Of a DNA stretch of 64,000 nt, positions 1 to 8,558 are shown piece by piece; positions within the stretch are counted from its first letter, which is position 1; the number at the start of each line of letters is the position of its first letter. The notes under the pieces are model-generated. The model made no database searches. It was given only the letters and a program-made list of their open reading frames with translations, and was not told the DNA's origin. The position numbers were made by a program, and so were the translations under genes. The stretch lies in NCBI RefSeq assembly GCF_026965555.1, contig NZ_CP114040.1:2728001-2792000 (forward strand), in the 5' to 3' direction. Source of the DNA: Nannocystis punicea. GTDB taxonomy: Bacteria > Myxococcota_A > Polyangia > Nannocystales > Nannocystaceae.

Positions 1-16
1 GAGCCTACATTGGAGT

Positions 17-38
17 CGCGGGGGCTTTAGCCCCCGCG
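17..38. repeat. GC-rich perfect hairpin
   Basis: A 9-bp perfect inverted repeat (arms CGCGGGGGC / GCCCCCGCG, loop TTTA) lies at the left edge. No T-tract follows, so it is not a standard intrinsic terminator. It may end a transcript entering from outside the window. Confidence 0.5.
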
Positions 39-246
39 GGTCGTTTGCGCTCGACAGAGCGGCTTCGAAGCGCGTAAGAGCGGCCCTTGGCGTGGTCTCG
101 TGAATCCCGCCCTGTCGTCTCCGGAGTCACATTCGTCTGCAGACCCTGTGGCGTGAGCGCGAGCGAACAGCGAACGTGGTTGCGGCATTCGCGAGAGCGA
201 CTCTCGTTAATTCATGCTTGACAATCGCCCGGGGGTCCGCCCCTCA

Positions 247-266
247 CGTGAACCCGGTGGTTCACG
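247..266. repeat. 8-bp inverted repeat in intergenic DNA
   Basis: CGTGAACC and GGTTCACG are separated by four bases (CGGT). The stretch 1-516 otherwise holds no gene I can support: the open frames there have no RBS and arginine-rich, low-complexity translations. It could be an operator or an RNA hairpin. Confidence 0.35.
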
Positions 267-400
267 CGAGGGTTCGCGCGAGGGTCCGCAGGCGGCCGGC
301 GCGAGCACGCCGGCAGCGTGGTCGCGTCGGTCCCGACGGCGCCGGTCCGCGAGGCGGCGCTCGAGCTGCTCGCAATGGCGTGAGCGTGCGGTCGTCCCGG

Positions 401-515
401 ATGTCTGAAAGGACAGCTTGCCAGGTCGCCGCGGCGGGTCGCAGGCGATAAAGCGGCGGATGCGGCGGCCGACCGGGCGCTCCCGCCCGGCCGAGGGGGC
501 TGTCCGAAGAGGCAG
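401..515. repeat. Two copies of the short TGTC/GACA hairpin family
   Basis: Copy 1 (401-416) has arms TGTC and GACA with a T.G pair around a GAAA loop. Copy 2 (500-515, CTGTCCGAAGAGGCAG) sits two bases past the stop codon of the minus-strand gene ending at 517. Both resemble the hairpins at 11705, 15664, 18505, 28645, 31085, 32908 and 33275. Confidence 0.55.
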
Positions 516-516
516 T

Positions 517-963
517 CTAGGCCGCGCGGTCGACGTCGCCGGTCGGGGTCGCCGGGGACGGAGCTGCTCCTTCGGCGCCGGCGTGCGGACGGTGGAGGCC
601 GGTCTTGCCGGGCTCGGCGGCCCTGTAGTCGGTGATGGCCCACAGGCCGAGCAGGACGAGGCCGGTGCCGACGAAGAAGTTGCGGGCCAGGCTCGCCTCG
701 TGGAAGCCGGCGAGCCAGGGCAGGGCGATCAGGACCGGCGCGGCGATCATCTCGAGGCCGCCGTGGACCGGGAACGGGATCACGCGCAGGACGCCGAGCG
801 GGTAGCGGGTGAGGAGGGACAGCACCAGGAGCGTCCGGCCGATCACGAATGCGCTGAGCTGGGCGGCGTCGCTGCGGAAGTCGAGCCACAACGGGGCGAA
901 CAGGAACAGCGCCGCGAACAAATAGTCGAGGACGCCGTGCACGCGCGGGGAGACGAATCGCAT
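517..963 (-). CDS. Small multi-pass membrane protein, paralogue of the divergent gene at 1361
   Basis: A 148-aa protein starting MRFVSPRVHGVLDYL, with about four hydrophobic helices (roughly residues 12-32, 40-60, 68-90 and 98-118) and a short charged, Pro/Ala-rich tail. The start at 963 is preferred over a longer frame to 1050 because GGAG lies 7 nt upstream and the extension is Pro/Arg-rich. It shares the opening pattern MRxxSxxVHGxLD, the segment order and the spacing of a central YPxG motif with the product of 1361-1777, so the two are diverged paralogues facing away from each other. I recognise the general style of small bacterial four-helix inner-membrane proteins (DoxX/SPW-like), but cannot assign a function. 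Confidence 0.75.
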   Translation of the reverse strand: MRFVSPRVHGVLDYLFAALFLFAPLWLDFRSDAAQLSAFVIGRTLLVLSLLTRYPLGVLRVIPFPVHGGLEMIAAPVLIALPWLAGFHEASLARNFFVGTGLVLLGLWAITDYRAAEPGKTGLHRPHAGAEGAAPSPATPTGDVDRAA

Positions 964-1360
964 GGGAATTCTCCGGGGTCTGGCCGCGGCCGGCGGAGAG
1001 GCCTGCGGCGGGTCCTCGGGCAGTGATGAAGACGATCGGCGTGGAGGCAAGCGCGAGCGGGGGCGGGGCGAGGAGGTGCGGCGCCCTGCCAGGGTTCGGC
1101 CCGCCGGGCGGCGCCGGGCTCGTCCGGCCCGCGTCCGCGCCGGTCGCCGCGAGGCCGGTTGCCCGGGGCGCCGGCCCGCGCCGGACGAGGCGAGCCGGCG
1201 AATGTTGCGAGCGCGGCCGTGGGGGCGACGCGAAGAGGACGGGCCCGACGTCCGCGGCGCTCGCCGCCCGCGAGGTCGCGCGGGCTCAGGGGGAATTTTT
1301 CCGGCGAATGGCGGGTCCGCGGACTCGCGCTAGCTTTGATCCGTGGGACATTCGTCAGGT
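964..1360. other. Intergenic region between divergent paralogues
   Basis: About 400 bp between two divergently transcribed membrane-protein genes, so it must hold both promoters. The DNA is extremely G+C-rich except just before 1361. No convincing -35/-10 pair or conserved RNA was seen, and open frames here are shadows. Confidence 0.4.
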
Positions 1361-1777
1361 ATGAGAGCGCTGTCGTCCGAGGTCCACGGCGCGCTCGACC
1401 AGGGCCTGGTCTTCGCGCTGGCCCTGGCCCCGGCGTGGTTCCCCGCGGGGACGCCTCGCGTCGCCTCGATCGCCTGCTACGCGCTGATGCTCGGGCTATG
1501 GCTGCTGTCACAGCTGACGTGCTATCCGTTCGGCTCGGTCTGCGCGATCGGCTACGGCGCGCACGGGATCGTCGAGACGTCGCTCGCGCCGCTCGTGGTC
1601 GCGCTGCCCTGGCTGCTCGGCTTCGCCGAATGGCCGGTCGCTCGCTCCGTGTTCGTGTTCGCGGGCGTGGCGGCGCTGCTGCTGGGGCTGACCGCGTGGG
1701 GCCGGCGCGACGCTCGCGAGGCCCGGTACGAACCTCCGGTCGATCGCGGGGCGCGGCCGCCTCATCAGGGACCGTGA
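1361..1777 (+). CDS. Small multi-pass membrane protein, paralogue of the gene at 517
   Basis: A 138-aa protein starting MRALSSEVHGALDQG with four hydrophobic segments (about residues 12-30, 38-55, 66-88 and 97-117) and a basic, Pro-rich cytoplasmic tail. The ATG at 1361 aligns with the chosen start of the divergent paralogue; an in-frame start 18 nt upstream adds nothing conserved. The pair probably came from an inverted duplication and has diverged strongly. Function unknown; a membrane sensor, quinone-interacting or stress protein is possible but unsupported. Confidence 0.7.
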   Translation: MRALSSEVHGALDQGLVFALALAPAWFPAGTPRVASIACYALMLGLWLLSQLTCYPFGSVCAIGYGAHGIVETSLAPLVVALPWLLGFAEWPVARSVFVFAGVAALLLGLTAWGRRDAREARYEPPVDRGARPPHQGP

Positions 1778-1858
1778 GGCGGGGTGCGAGCACGTCGTCG
1801 TCCTCGCCCGCAGGCGCTGCGAGGCGTCGAGGTCGGGCGTCCGGCGAGGCGGTGAATC

Positions 1859-2176
1859 TCACCGCCGCCGCGCCGGGGCTCGCTCCTGGACGCGATCGAT
1901 GGTATCGGGGCCGTCCCAGACGTCGGCCTCGAAGTCGTCCTGCGTCGGGACCGGCGGGGCGACACGGGTCGTCTGTCCGTGACGGACCGGCGGCTCGGAG
2001 GTCCCGGCGTCGCCGGCGGGTTCAGGCGTGGGAGACGCGGATGCTGGGCTCGCTTCGCTCCCGGACGCCGGCTCGGCAGGCGGCGGCGCGAGGGGTCGCG
2101 TCGAGGCCGGACGCGCGCAGGCGAGGAGGTTCGCTGCCAGCGAGGCGGCGAAGGTGAGGTGATGCAGGCGCGGCAT
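1859..2176 (-). CDS. Small predicted lipoprotein
   Basis: A 105-aa product. Residues 1-20 form a signal peptide with a hydrophobic core and a lipobox ending LLAC (Cys20), followed by a Pro/Ala/Ser/Glu-rich linker (about 22-75) and a short acidic tail with Asp-Asp-Phe-Glu-Ala-Asp. The ATG at 2176 puts the signal peptide at the N-terminus; the longer open frame to 2587 adds low-complexity sequence and is rejected. There is no recognisable domain, so the mature protein is mostly disordered. It stands alone, with no strong SD motif upstream of the ATG. Confidence 0.55.
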   Translation of the reverse strand: MPRLHHLTFAASLAANLLACARPASTRPLAPPPAEPASGSEASPASASPTPEPAGDAGTSEPPVRHGQTTRVAPPVPTQDDFEADVWDGPDTIDRVQERAPARRR

Positions 2177-2639
2177 CACGCCGACGATGCCATCGGCGCC
2201 TGCGTTTGGCAACGACGTGCACGAACGCTCGTGAGTCGGTCGCTCGGACCATTGCCCGGTGTGAATGTGGATTGCGATGCCTGGTGCGAACGTGCGAGGG
2301 CGCGGCGGAGCGACGAGTCCGTGAGCGAGCTGCAAGTCGCATCGGCTCGACCCTCGCGTCCGTGTAGCGCTTCCAATTTTCGACCTCATGAACTGCCTCG
2401 ATTGCGAGATGGCGAGCGATGAGCATCCATCGCCTCGTCCGCGTCGCCTCCGAGCGATCGCGGGTGATCCGGCGCGCCAAGCTGCGGGTCGAGAGGACGG
2501 CTCTCGATCACGCCACCAAATCGAAGGAGGGCCGTTGGCGCGCTCTGTCGCGGCTGGCCGGGCCGCTCGCGGCGAGCGGGACTCCATTCGCAGGTCGTCG
2601 AGGCGGCCAATGGCGGGTCTCGAAGCGGACCGCGGAGAG
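2177..2639. other. Intergenic stretch without a supported gene
   Basis: Lies between the lipoprotein and the 3' end of the helicase gene. The frames here encode Arg/Ser-rich shadow peptides, with no RBS-linked start and no clear repeat. Confidence 0.4.
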
Positions 2640-4712
2640 TCACTCCTCTTCCTCGAAGCGGCGCCGTCGCGCCTCGGTGCGCTGGCGGATGGCGTCGAGG
2701 ATCTCGAGGCGGCCGTCGAGCGCGCGGCGGCTGCGGCCGAGGCGTTCGGCGAGCTCGTCGAGGTCCTCGCCGGCGTCGCGCGCGGCGGTCAGGGCGGCGT
2801 CCTCGATCGGCTTCCACGCGCTGGTCTTTTCCGGCGTCGCCGGCTTGCGCACCCGCGGCTTGCTCGACGGGGCGACCAGCGCGGGCTTGGCGAGGCCGAG
2901 CTCGGCGACGAAGCGGCTCGGGGCGTGCGGCGTGACCTCGAGGTACACGCATTCGCTGGCGCGCGTCAGGCCGACGTAGAAGATCCGCCGCTCCTGCTCG
3001 AGCGGGTCGCTCGCGTCGACGCCGGCGGGGGCGTCGACGGTGCCGAGGACGCGGTCCTGGCGGCCGGCCGGGCACAGGCCCTCGGTGAGGCGCGGCAGCA
3101 GGACCGTGCGCCACTCCTTGCCCTTGGCCTTGTGGATCGTCGAGACCCACACGCACTGCTCGGCCGGTCGGCCGGCGCGCGGGTCGAGCTCGGCGAGCGC
3201 CCGCGCGGCCTCGGCGGGGCCGACCTTGAGGCCCTTGAGCAGCGCGTGCACGGCCTCGAAGCCGGCCACCGCCTGCTCGAGCTCGGCCTCGGAGCGCTTG
3301 CGGCCGGCGAGCTGCGCGGGGATGTCGGCCTCGGCGACCAGCAGGTCGAGGGCGGCGCCGGCGGTGCGGCACTTGCCCATGCGCGCGAGCAGGTCGGCGA
3401 GCTCGCTCATCGACTCGATCGCGCCGCGCGGCTGGTCGGCGTCGCGGGCGGCCCTTGTGTTGCCGAGGACGACGCGCAGGCCCTTCGAGCCGAGCCGGCG
3501 GATCTGGCCGGCGAAGGCCTCCTTGCGGATGTAGCGGTCGGGCGCGAAGACGACGTTCCAGGCGTCCTCGAAGTCGACGGGCGCGTCGCTGGTGGCGAAG
3601 CGGAGGTAGGCCAGGGCGAGCTCGGGGCCGCGACCCTTGCGGACGAAGTCGAGGTCGTCGGTCTCCATGCCGATCCGCCGCGCGGCCAGCTCGGCGAGCA
3701 CGCTGGTGCCCTGCAGGCGGCCGCGGTAGAGCACCGCGAGCTCGGCGGCCGGGTGCCCGGCGGCCAGCAGACGCTCGATGGTGCCGGGGACGTCGTCGGT
3801 GCGCTCGATGGCGCCGGGCTGCGCGCCGCGGCCGACGACCTCGATCGGGAAGCGCTCGTCGTTGTGGGCGATGAGGGCCCGCGCGGCGGCGGCGATCGTC
3901 GGGCCGAAGCGGAAGCTGTGCGACAGCGGATAGGTGCGCGTCGGCCGGTGCGTGAAGGTGCCGGCGAAGTCGTGGAAGAACCGCGGGTGGGCGCCCGAAA
4001 ATTCGTAGATGGCCTGGTCGGCGTCGCCCACGGCCATCAGGGTGGTCTGCTCGTGCATGAGCAGGCGCAGCAGCTCGACGCGGGCGGGGTTCACGTCCTG
4101 GAACTCGTCGACGAGCAGGTGATCGATCGGCCCGAGCAGCCGCGGGTAGCGGCGCAGCACGGCGACCGCGGTGTAGACCATGTCGGGGAAGTCGACCTGC
4201 AGCGCCTGGCCGCCCCGGGTCCGCAGCTCCTCGAGCGCCTGGTAGGCCTCGACCAGCTCGGGGGCGTCCTCGCAGGCGGCGCGATTCGGGGTGACGAGGT
4301 GGGCCTTCCAGAAGCCGACGGCGGCGGCGATGTCGTCGGCCGACTCGATCTTGCGGGCGAACCGGCGGTGCACCTGCTGCGACCACTCGCGGGTGCGGTG
4401 GGCCGCGACCTCGAGCGGGCGCGTGAGCAGGCCGCGGCGCTCGGCGCGGCCGAGGACCTCGAGGCCGAGAGCGTCGAAGGTGGTGACCTTGACGCCGGCG
4501 ATGCCTGCCGCCAAAAGGCGCGCGCTGAAGGTCTCCTGGATCGCCTTGTTGAACATGACGACGCGCAGGCGCTCGCCGTCGACCTGCTCGGCCAGGCGAG
4601 CGACGCGCCCGACGAGGGTGGTGGTCTTGCCGGCGCCGGGCGCGGCGTGGACGAGCGCGTGGGCGTCGAGCGGGTGGGCGAGGATCGCTCGCTGTTCGGC
4701 GGTCCAGTCCAT
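2640..4712 (-). CDS. UvrD/Rep-family superfamily I DNA helicase
   Basis: A 690-aa ATP-dependent 3'-5' DNA helicase. The SF1A motifs are present in order: Q-motif/N-terminus MDWTAEQRAIL; Walker A APGAGKTTT (about 24-32); motif II LLVDEFQDVNPARVELL; motif III MAVGDADQAIYEFSGAHPRF; motif IV around TYPLSHSFRF; motif V VSTIHKAKGKEWRTVLLPRL; motif VI RRIFYVGLTRASECVYL. All catalytic residues are intact. The C-terminal 60 residues form a basic helical segment like a small HTH. At 690 aa it is close to Rep/UvrD length. The ATG at 4712 is chosen because the homologous family start is right there; the frame continues open upstream to 5144 without family similarity. A decayed copy of its first ~100 codons lies at 9450-9789. 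Confidence 0.93.
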   Translation of the reverse strand: MDWTAEQRAILAHPLDAHALVHAAPGAGKTTTLVGRVARLAEQVDGERLRVVMFNKAIQETFSARLLAAGIAGVKVTTFDALGLEVLGRAERRGLLTRPLEVAAHRTREWSQQVHRRFARKIESADDIAAAVGFWKAHLVTPNRAACEDAPELVEAYQALEELRTRGGQALQVDFPDMVYTAVAVLRRYPRLLGPIDHLLVDEFQDVNPARVELLRLLMHEQTTLMAVGDADQAIYEFSGAHPRFFHDFAGTFTHRPTRTYPLSHSFRFGPTIAAAARALIAHNDERFPIEVVGRGAQPGAIERTDDVPGTIERLLAAGHPAAELAVLYRGRLQGTSVLAELAARRIGMETDDLDFVRKGRGPELALAYLRFATSDAPVDFEDAWNVVFAPDRYIRKEAFAGQIRRLGSKGLRVVLGNTRAARDADQPRGAIESMSELADLLARMGKCRTAGAALDLLVAEADIPAQLAGRKRSEAELEQAVAGFEAVHALLKGLKVGPAEAARALAELDPRAGRPAEQCVWVSTIHKAKGKEWRTVLLPRLTEGLCPAGRQDRVLGTVDAPAGVDASDPLEQERRIFYVGLTRASECVYLEVTPHAPSRFVAELGLAKPALVAPSSKPRVRKPATPEKTSAWKPIEDAALTAARDAGEDLDELAERLGRSRRALDGRLEILDAIRQRTEARRRRFEEEE

Positions 4713-4907
4713 GCGTCGGGCGCAGGCTAGCAGGACCCGTCGCGAGAAGGTCGCCGAGGTGGCGAAGAGAGGCTCGACCGGTCTTGGTTCAGGGCTCCGG
4801 CCGCGGGGCTCCCGTCTCGCCGTGTGTGCACCATCTCTTCGCGGCGACCCCGGCGCGGCGCCCGCGCGATGGTTGTCGCCCCGCGAGGGTCGGGCTAGCG
4901 TTCCGCG

Positions 4908-5276
4908 ATGAAGTCCCTCGCCGATTACGAGCAGAAGTTCGACCGGCTGCACGAGAACTGCCCCGTCCGCGCCGCGCTCGACGTCATCCGCGGGCGCTGG
5001 AAGCCCTCGATCCTGTACGAGCTCAAGGAGGGCCCGCGGCGCTTCTCGCAGCTGCAGGCGGCGCTGGCGGGCATCACGGCCCAGGCGTTGACCGTGCAGC
5101 TGCGCCAGCTCGAGGCCGACGGCGTCGTGGTCCGCACGGTGCACCCCGAGGAGAGCCCGCTGCGCGTCGAGTACGCCTTCAGCGAAGACGGCAAGACGCT
5201 GTCGGACGTGATGGATCGGCTCGAGGTCTGGGGCGCGGCCTATCTCGCGCGCCGCGGCGCATCGCGGGTCGCCTAG
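4908..5276 (+). CDS. HxlR-family winged-helix transcriptional regulator
   Basis: A 122-aa protein of typical HxlR length. The N-terminal cysteine (ENCPVRAALDVI, Cys19) precedes the signature IRGRWKPSILYELKEGPRRF, a winged helix with recognition helix ITAQALTVQLRQLEADGVV, and a C-terminal dimerisation helix. HxlR proteins often sense quinones, aldehydes or disulfide stress through the N-terminal Cys and control adjacent oxidoreductases. Here the azoreductase-type gene begins 77 bp downstream on the same strand, a classic pairing, so I infer that this protein regulates it. Confidence 0.93.
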   Translation: MKSLADYEQKFDRLHENCPVRAALDVIRGRWKPSILYELKEGPRRFSQLQAALAGITAQALTVQLRQLEADGVVVRTVHPEESPLRVEYAFSEDGKTLSDVMDRLEVWGAAYLARRGASRVA

Positions 5277-5353
5277 GGTCGCTCACTTTTTTTGGAGCAG
5301 CTCAAAATTTTACGACGAGGCGCGCGGCCGGGGGCGCCGCTAGATTCCTCGCC

Positions 5354-6016
5354 ATGCACAAGCTCCTCGTCGTCGATGCCAGCGGGCGGGTCACACGCTC
5401 GGTCACGCGTCGTCTCACCCGCCGCTTCACCGAGGTCTGGCGCGCGCACGAGCCCGGCGGCACGGTCCTCCGCCGGGATGTCGGGCTGGACCCGCCGCCG
5501 CCGGTCGACGAGCCGTGGATCGCGGCCGCGTTCGCGGACCCCGCGGCGCGCTCCGAGGCGGGGCGCGCGGCGCTGCGGGCGAGCGACGCGCTGATCGACG
5601 AGCTCGAGGCCGCCGATGCAGTCGTGATCGGGGCGCCGATGTACAACTTCGGGATGCCGGCGCAGCTCAAGGCGTACTTCGATCAGGTGATCCGCGTCGG
5701 CCGTGCCTTCGGCTTCGACGCGGCGGCCGCCGAGCCCTACCGGCCGCTGCTGCGCGCGCGGCCGGTGGTCGTGATCACCTCGGTCGGCGACGGGGCCCTG
5801 AACCCGGGCGGGGCGCTGGCGCACCTCAACTTCCTCGAGCCGCACCTGGCGACCTGCCTCGGCTTCATCGGCCTGACCGACGTCACGTTCGTCCGCATCG
5901 GCTTCGACGAGTTCCAGGACGGCCGCTTCCGGGCCTCGATCGCCGCGGCGGAGGCCGAGGTCGACGCGCTCGCCGCGGCGCTCGCCGCCGGCCCGGTCAA
6001 TTGCCTGGCGTCGTGA
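5354..6016 (+). CDS. azoR: FMN-dependent NADH-azoreductase / NAD(P)H:quinone oxidoreductase
   Basis: A 220-aa flavodoxin-like protein. Residues 1-20 form the first beta-strand/phosphate-binding segment (LLVVDASGRVTRSVTRRL), followed by the FMN-contacting GAPMYNFGMPAQLKAYFDQVIR block (about 95-117) and a C-terminal GFIGLTDVTFVRIGFDEF segment. All are typical of the AzoR/acyl-carrier-protein phosphodiesterase-like family, which reduces azo dyes and quinones by two-electron transfer. Cytosolic. The ATG at 5354 fits the family start. It follows the HxlR gene and is probably co-regulated with it as a quinone or electrophile detoxification pair. Confidence 0.9.
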   Translation: MHKLLVVDASGRVTRSVTRRLTRRFTEVWRAHEPGGTVLRRDVGLDPPPPVDEPWIAAAFADPAARSEAGRAALRASDALIDELEAADAVVIGAPMYNFGMPAQLKAYFDQVIRVGRAFGFDAAAAEPYRPLLRARPVVVITSVGDGALNPGGALAHLNFLEPHLATCLGFIGLTDVTFVRIGFDEFQDGRFRASIAAAEAEVDALAAALAAGPVNCLAS

Positions 6017-6388
6017 GCGGCGACTCGTCGCACATCGCACGGCGACGATTGCGGTGAAGGTGCTGGACGGGCAGGGCGGCGGACCCTCCCGACGAGGATG
6101 GACGAATGCGCGGAGGGCCACGGCGATGCGACGCCCGGCGCGCTGGAAAGGGTCCATTCAATGCACCCCGATGACTCCACGGAATCGTGGCATGTCGCTC
6201 CCCGGCGCTCATGCATGGCCAGTGTCACGATACACAAGGACCCGGGTCTCACTGCTCGCGGTCCGCCCCGAGCCATCCGGGTGCTGCCGAGGACGAGCTC
6301 CTCGCAAGCACGAGGCTCGTGGTACCTACACGCATTTTCGACGGTACTGGTCGTGCGGTGCGAGCCGGTGATATGAGGCTTGCCACCG
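6017..6388. other. Intergenic region upstream of the beta-propeller gene
   Basis: About 370 bp with no credible gene. The last 90 bp (around 6290-6388) are less G+C-rich than the flanks and probably carry the promoter of the downstream gene. A GAGG at 6375-6378 serves the ATG at 6389. Confidence 0.4.
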
Positions 6389-7435
6389 ATGAGCGCCACA
6401 CCCCCCGTCACCATCACCATCGACCTGACCACCAACCTGCGTGCGCCCGACGCGGTGTTGCCCGTGGGCGGGACGCTCGGCTTCATGCCGAGCGGCAACC
6501 TCCTCGTGCTCAAGCGGCTCACCAGCGGCCGGGCAGAGGTGTACGAGTTCACGCCCGGCGAGGGCAGCTGGACCGAAGTGGGCAAGGCGGAGATCAAGAG
6601 CTCGTCGGGGTCGCGGGCGGGCGGCGCGATCAGCCCCGACGGCACGCGGTGCGTGTACGGCCCGAAGACGGCGAAGGTGTACGGGTGGCCGGGCGGCAAG
6701 GCGATGGCCAGCCTGGGCGCGGTGAAGTATTCGCTGGGCGCCAACACGGTGGGGTTCTCTCCGAGCGGCGCCTGGGTGGTCGTCGCCGACAACGGCCGGA
6801 TCTCTCCGCGCCAGCGCACCGTCACGGTCTTCGACGCGGGCACGGGCGAGAAGCGGGCGGCGATCAAGACCGACGAGTGGTGCTTCGTGCAGGCGGGGAT
6901 GCTCGACGACGATACGGTGGTGACGCTCGGGCTCCACCTGGACTGGGATGTCGCCAAGGGCTGGACCGACGACGATCTGGTGCTCGGCTGCTACGACGTG
7001 ACGACCGGCGCGGCCCGCTGGCGGCGCAAGATCCACGACGGCCAGCGTTTCGCGCTCGAGCCCGTGGCGCGGCAGGTGTGGATCGCCGACGACGGCGCGC
7101 CGCACGGCACGGGCGCCGAGCTGTGCCTGGCCGCGGACGACGGGCGCGTGCTGCGATCGATCGCGTTCAGCAGCGGCTGGCGTGCCGGACGACTCCCCCC
7201 GGTCGTGGTGCGGCCCGGCCTCGTGGCAGTCGGTGTCGTCCCGGTCGACGGCAAGCCCCAGGACGCGCGCTTCGTGCTCCTCGACCTCGAGGCGGGGCGA
7301 CAGGTCGCGACCCTGGGCGAGGGCCGGGGGACCGACTACAACTTCGACTGCTTCGCGACGGCGCACACCGCGTCGCAATGGCTCGCGTCGGTGGACTTCT
7401 TCGGCAACGAGACGTACTTGTGGCGGCTGGCGTGA
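6389..7435 (+). CDS. WD40/YVTN-like beta-propeller protein
   Basis: A 348-aa protein of repeating beta-strand units with patterns such as GGAISPDGTRCVYGP, TVGFSPSGAWVVVADNG and DAGTGEKRAAI, typical of WD40/PQQ-like propeller blades. There is no signal peptide, so it is probably cytoplasmic. The ATG at 6389 has a GAGG 10 nt upstream; a TTG at 6380 is less likely. It precedes the degenerate PP2C-like gene on the same strand by 160 bp and may be functionally linked. The ligand is unknown. Confidence 0.75.
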   Translation: MSATPPVTITIDLTTNLRAPDAVLPVGGTLGFMPSGNLLVLKRLTSGRAEVYEFTPGEGSWTEVGKAEIKSSSGSRAGGAISPDGTRCVYGPKTAKVYGWPGGKAMASLGAVKYSLGANTVGFSPSGAWVVVADNGRISPRQRTVTVFDAGTGEKRAAIKTDEWCFVQAGMLDDDTVVTLGLHLDWDVAKGWTDDDLVLGCYDVTTGAARWRRKIHDGQRFALEPVARQVWIADDGAPHGTGAELCLAADDGRVLRSIAFSSGWRAGRLPPVVVRPGLVAVGVVPVDGKPQDARFVLLDLEAGRQVATLGEGRGTDYNFDCFATAHTASQWLASVDFFGNETYLWRLA

Positions 7436-7596
7436 GCCGCCGGGTCGGGCCCGGACGAGGCGTGTCCGCGCGCATCGTCCGGTCCGGCGTCGTCGCGGTC
7501 GCAGGGGCTCACGCGATTTCCGATTCGCCAGCGAGCCCCTGCGCGCGTGGGGGCGCTGGTTGCAATTCTTCGCGCCGCGCGGTCAGCTTCGTCTTC

Positions 7597-8526
7597 ATGC
7601 GCGGCGCTGGGGAGGAGATTGCCGGGCGGGGAGTCGCCGAGCGCCCGGGCCCGCTCGAGTCGAGGCTGGGCTACGTTCGAGCGGCCGGGGACGATCGCGT
7701 GATGGTGGGAGCCGGGAGCCGCGGGGCGCTGCTCGTGGTCGCGGACGCCTCCCCGACACGCGACACCGGCTGGGTCCAGGCTCGCCTGGCGATCCGCACC
7801 CTCTGCGAGGAGCTGGAGGCCGCGTCCGGGCGGGCCTCGTACGTGGGCGCCGCCGCCGAATTCTTCCAGTTCTCGATCCGTCAGGACCGAATCCTCGGAC
7901 CTGCCGAGCAGGACTACGCCGACTGCGAGGCGCTGCTGGAGCCGCAGGCGACTGCGTCCCCGGACCTCCTGGCGACGTTCCTGCGCCTGAACCGCGCCAT
8001 CGCCCGGTTCGTCGAGATTCGCCCCTGGTGGGGGCGTACGCCGCATGCCTCGTGCACCGCCGTGCAAGTCGTCGGCGGGCGCCTCTCGGGGGCCCACGCG
8101 GGGGGAGGTTGCGCGCTCCTCGTCCCCGCATCCGGGCCCGTCGAGCGGCTCGCGATCCGGGACACGCTCGCCATGTACATGGCGCGCTTGGATCCCGACA
8201 TCGCGGCGAGCATGCCCGACCTCGACCAGTCACCGCTGCAGGACATCGGGGTCAATGCCCTCGGCCTCGTGGACCTCCGCGCGCCCTCGCTGGCGATCCA
8301 GACCTTCGCGCGGGACATCTCGGCCGGGGATGTCGTGCTGCTCTGCTCGCGCGAGCTCCCCCTGGCGGACGACGTCGTGGCCGCGATCGTGGGCCGCGCC
8401 CGGGCGTCCTCCGGCTCGCTGGATGAATGTGTCGCCGCATTGACGCGCGCCCTGAGGCAGGCGAGCGACGAGGCACAATTGCAATTCGCGGTCGCCCTCG
8501 GCGTGGTGCGAGCCGCTTCGGCCTGA
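7597..8526 (+). CDS. Degenerate PP2C-type (PPM) phosphatase-like protein
   Basis: A 309-aa protein with PP2C fold landmarks but altered catalytic sites. LESRLGYVRAAGDDRVMVGA aligns with the family's GxVRxxNED start, LLVVADAS replaces the metal-binding VxDG, and GDVVLLCSRELPLADDVVAAIV replaces GDxxLLCSDGLTDxLxDxEI. The N/E/D, DG and SDG metal ligands are therefore changed, which suggests a pseudophosphatase or a strongly diverged enzyme; this rests on remembered family motifs. The ATG at 7597 is the nearest good start ahead of the first strand; an internal ATG at 7702 would delete it. It follows the propeller gene on the same strand. Confidence 0.6.
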   Translation: MRGAGEEIAGRGVAERPGPLESRLGYVRAAGDDRVMVGAGSRGALLVVADASPTRDTGWVQARLAIRTLCEELEAASGRASYVGAAAEFFQFSIRQDRILGPAEQDYADCEALLEPQATASPDLLATFLRLNRAIARFVEIRPWWGRTPHASCTAVQVVGGRLSGAHAGGGCALLVPASGPVERLAIRDTLAMYMARLDPDIAASMPDLDQSPLQDIGVNALGLVDLRAPSLAIQTFARDISAGDVVLLCSRELPLADDVVAAIVGRARASSGSLDECVAALTRALRQASDEAQLQFAVALGVVRAASA

Positions 8527-8558
8527 CGATCGTGGTCGTGGCGTCGCCCCGCGGCGGG

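Noticed and set aside
17..38. Intrinsic terminator at the left edge
   Set aside because: The hairpin is strong but no T-tract follows; kept as a plain inverted repeat.
2388..4730. Plus-strand frame of 780 codons
   Set aside because: Exact antisense shadow of the helicase gene, which has all SF1 motifs.
6187..8526. Plus-strand frame of 779 codons
   Set aside because: Spans the propeller gene in another frame and only its last ~310 codons are the real PP2C-like gene; no start or SD supports the upstream part.
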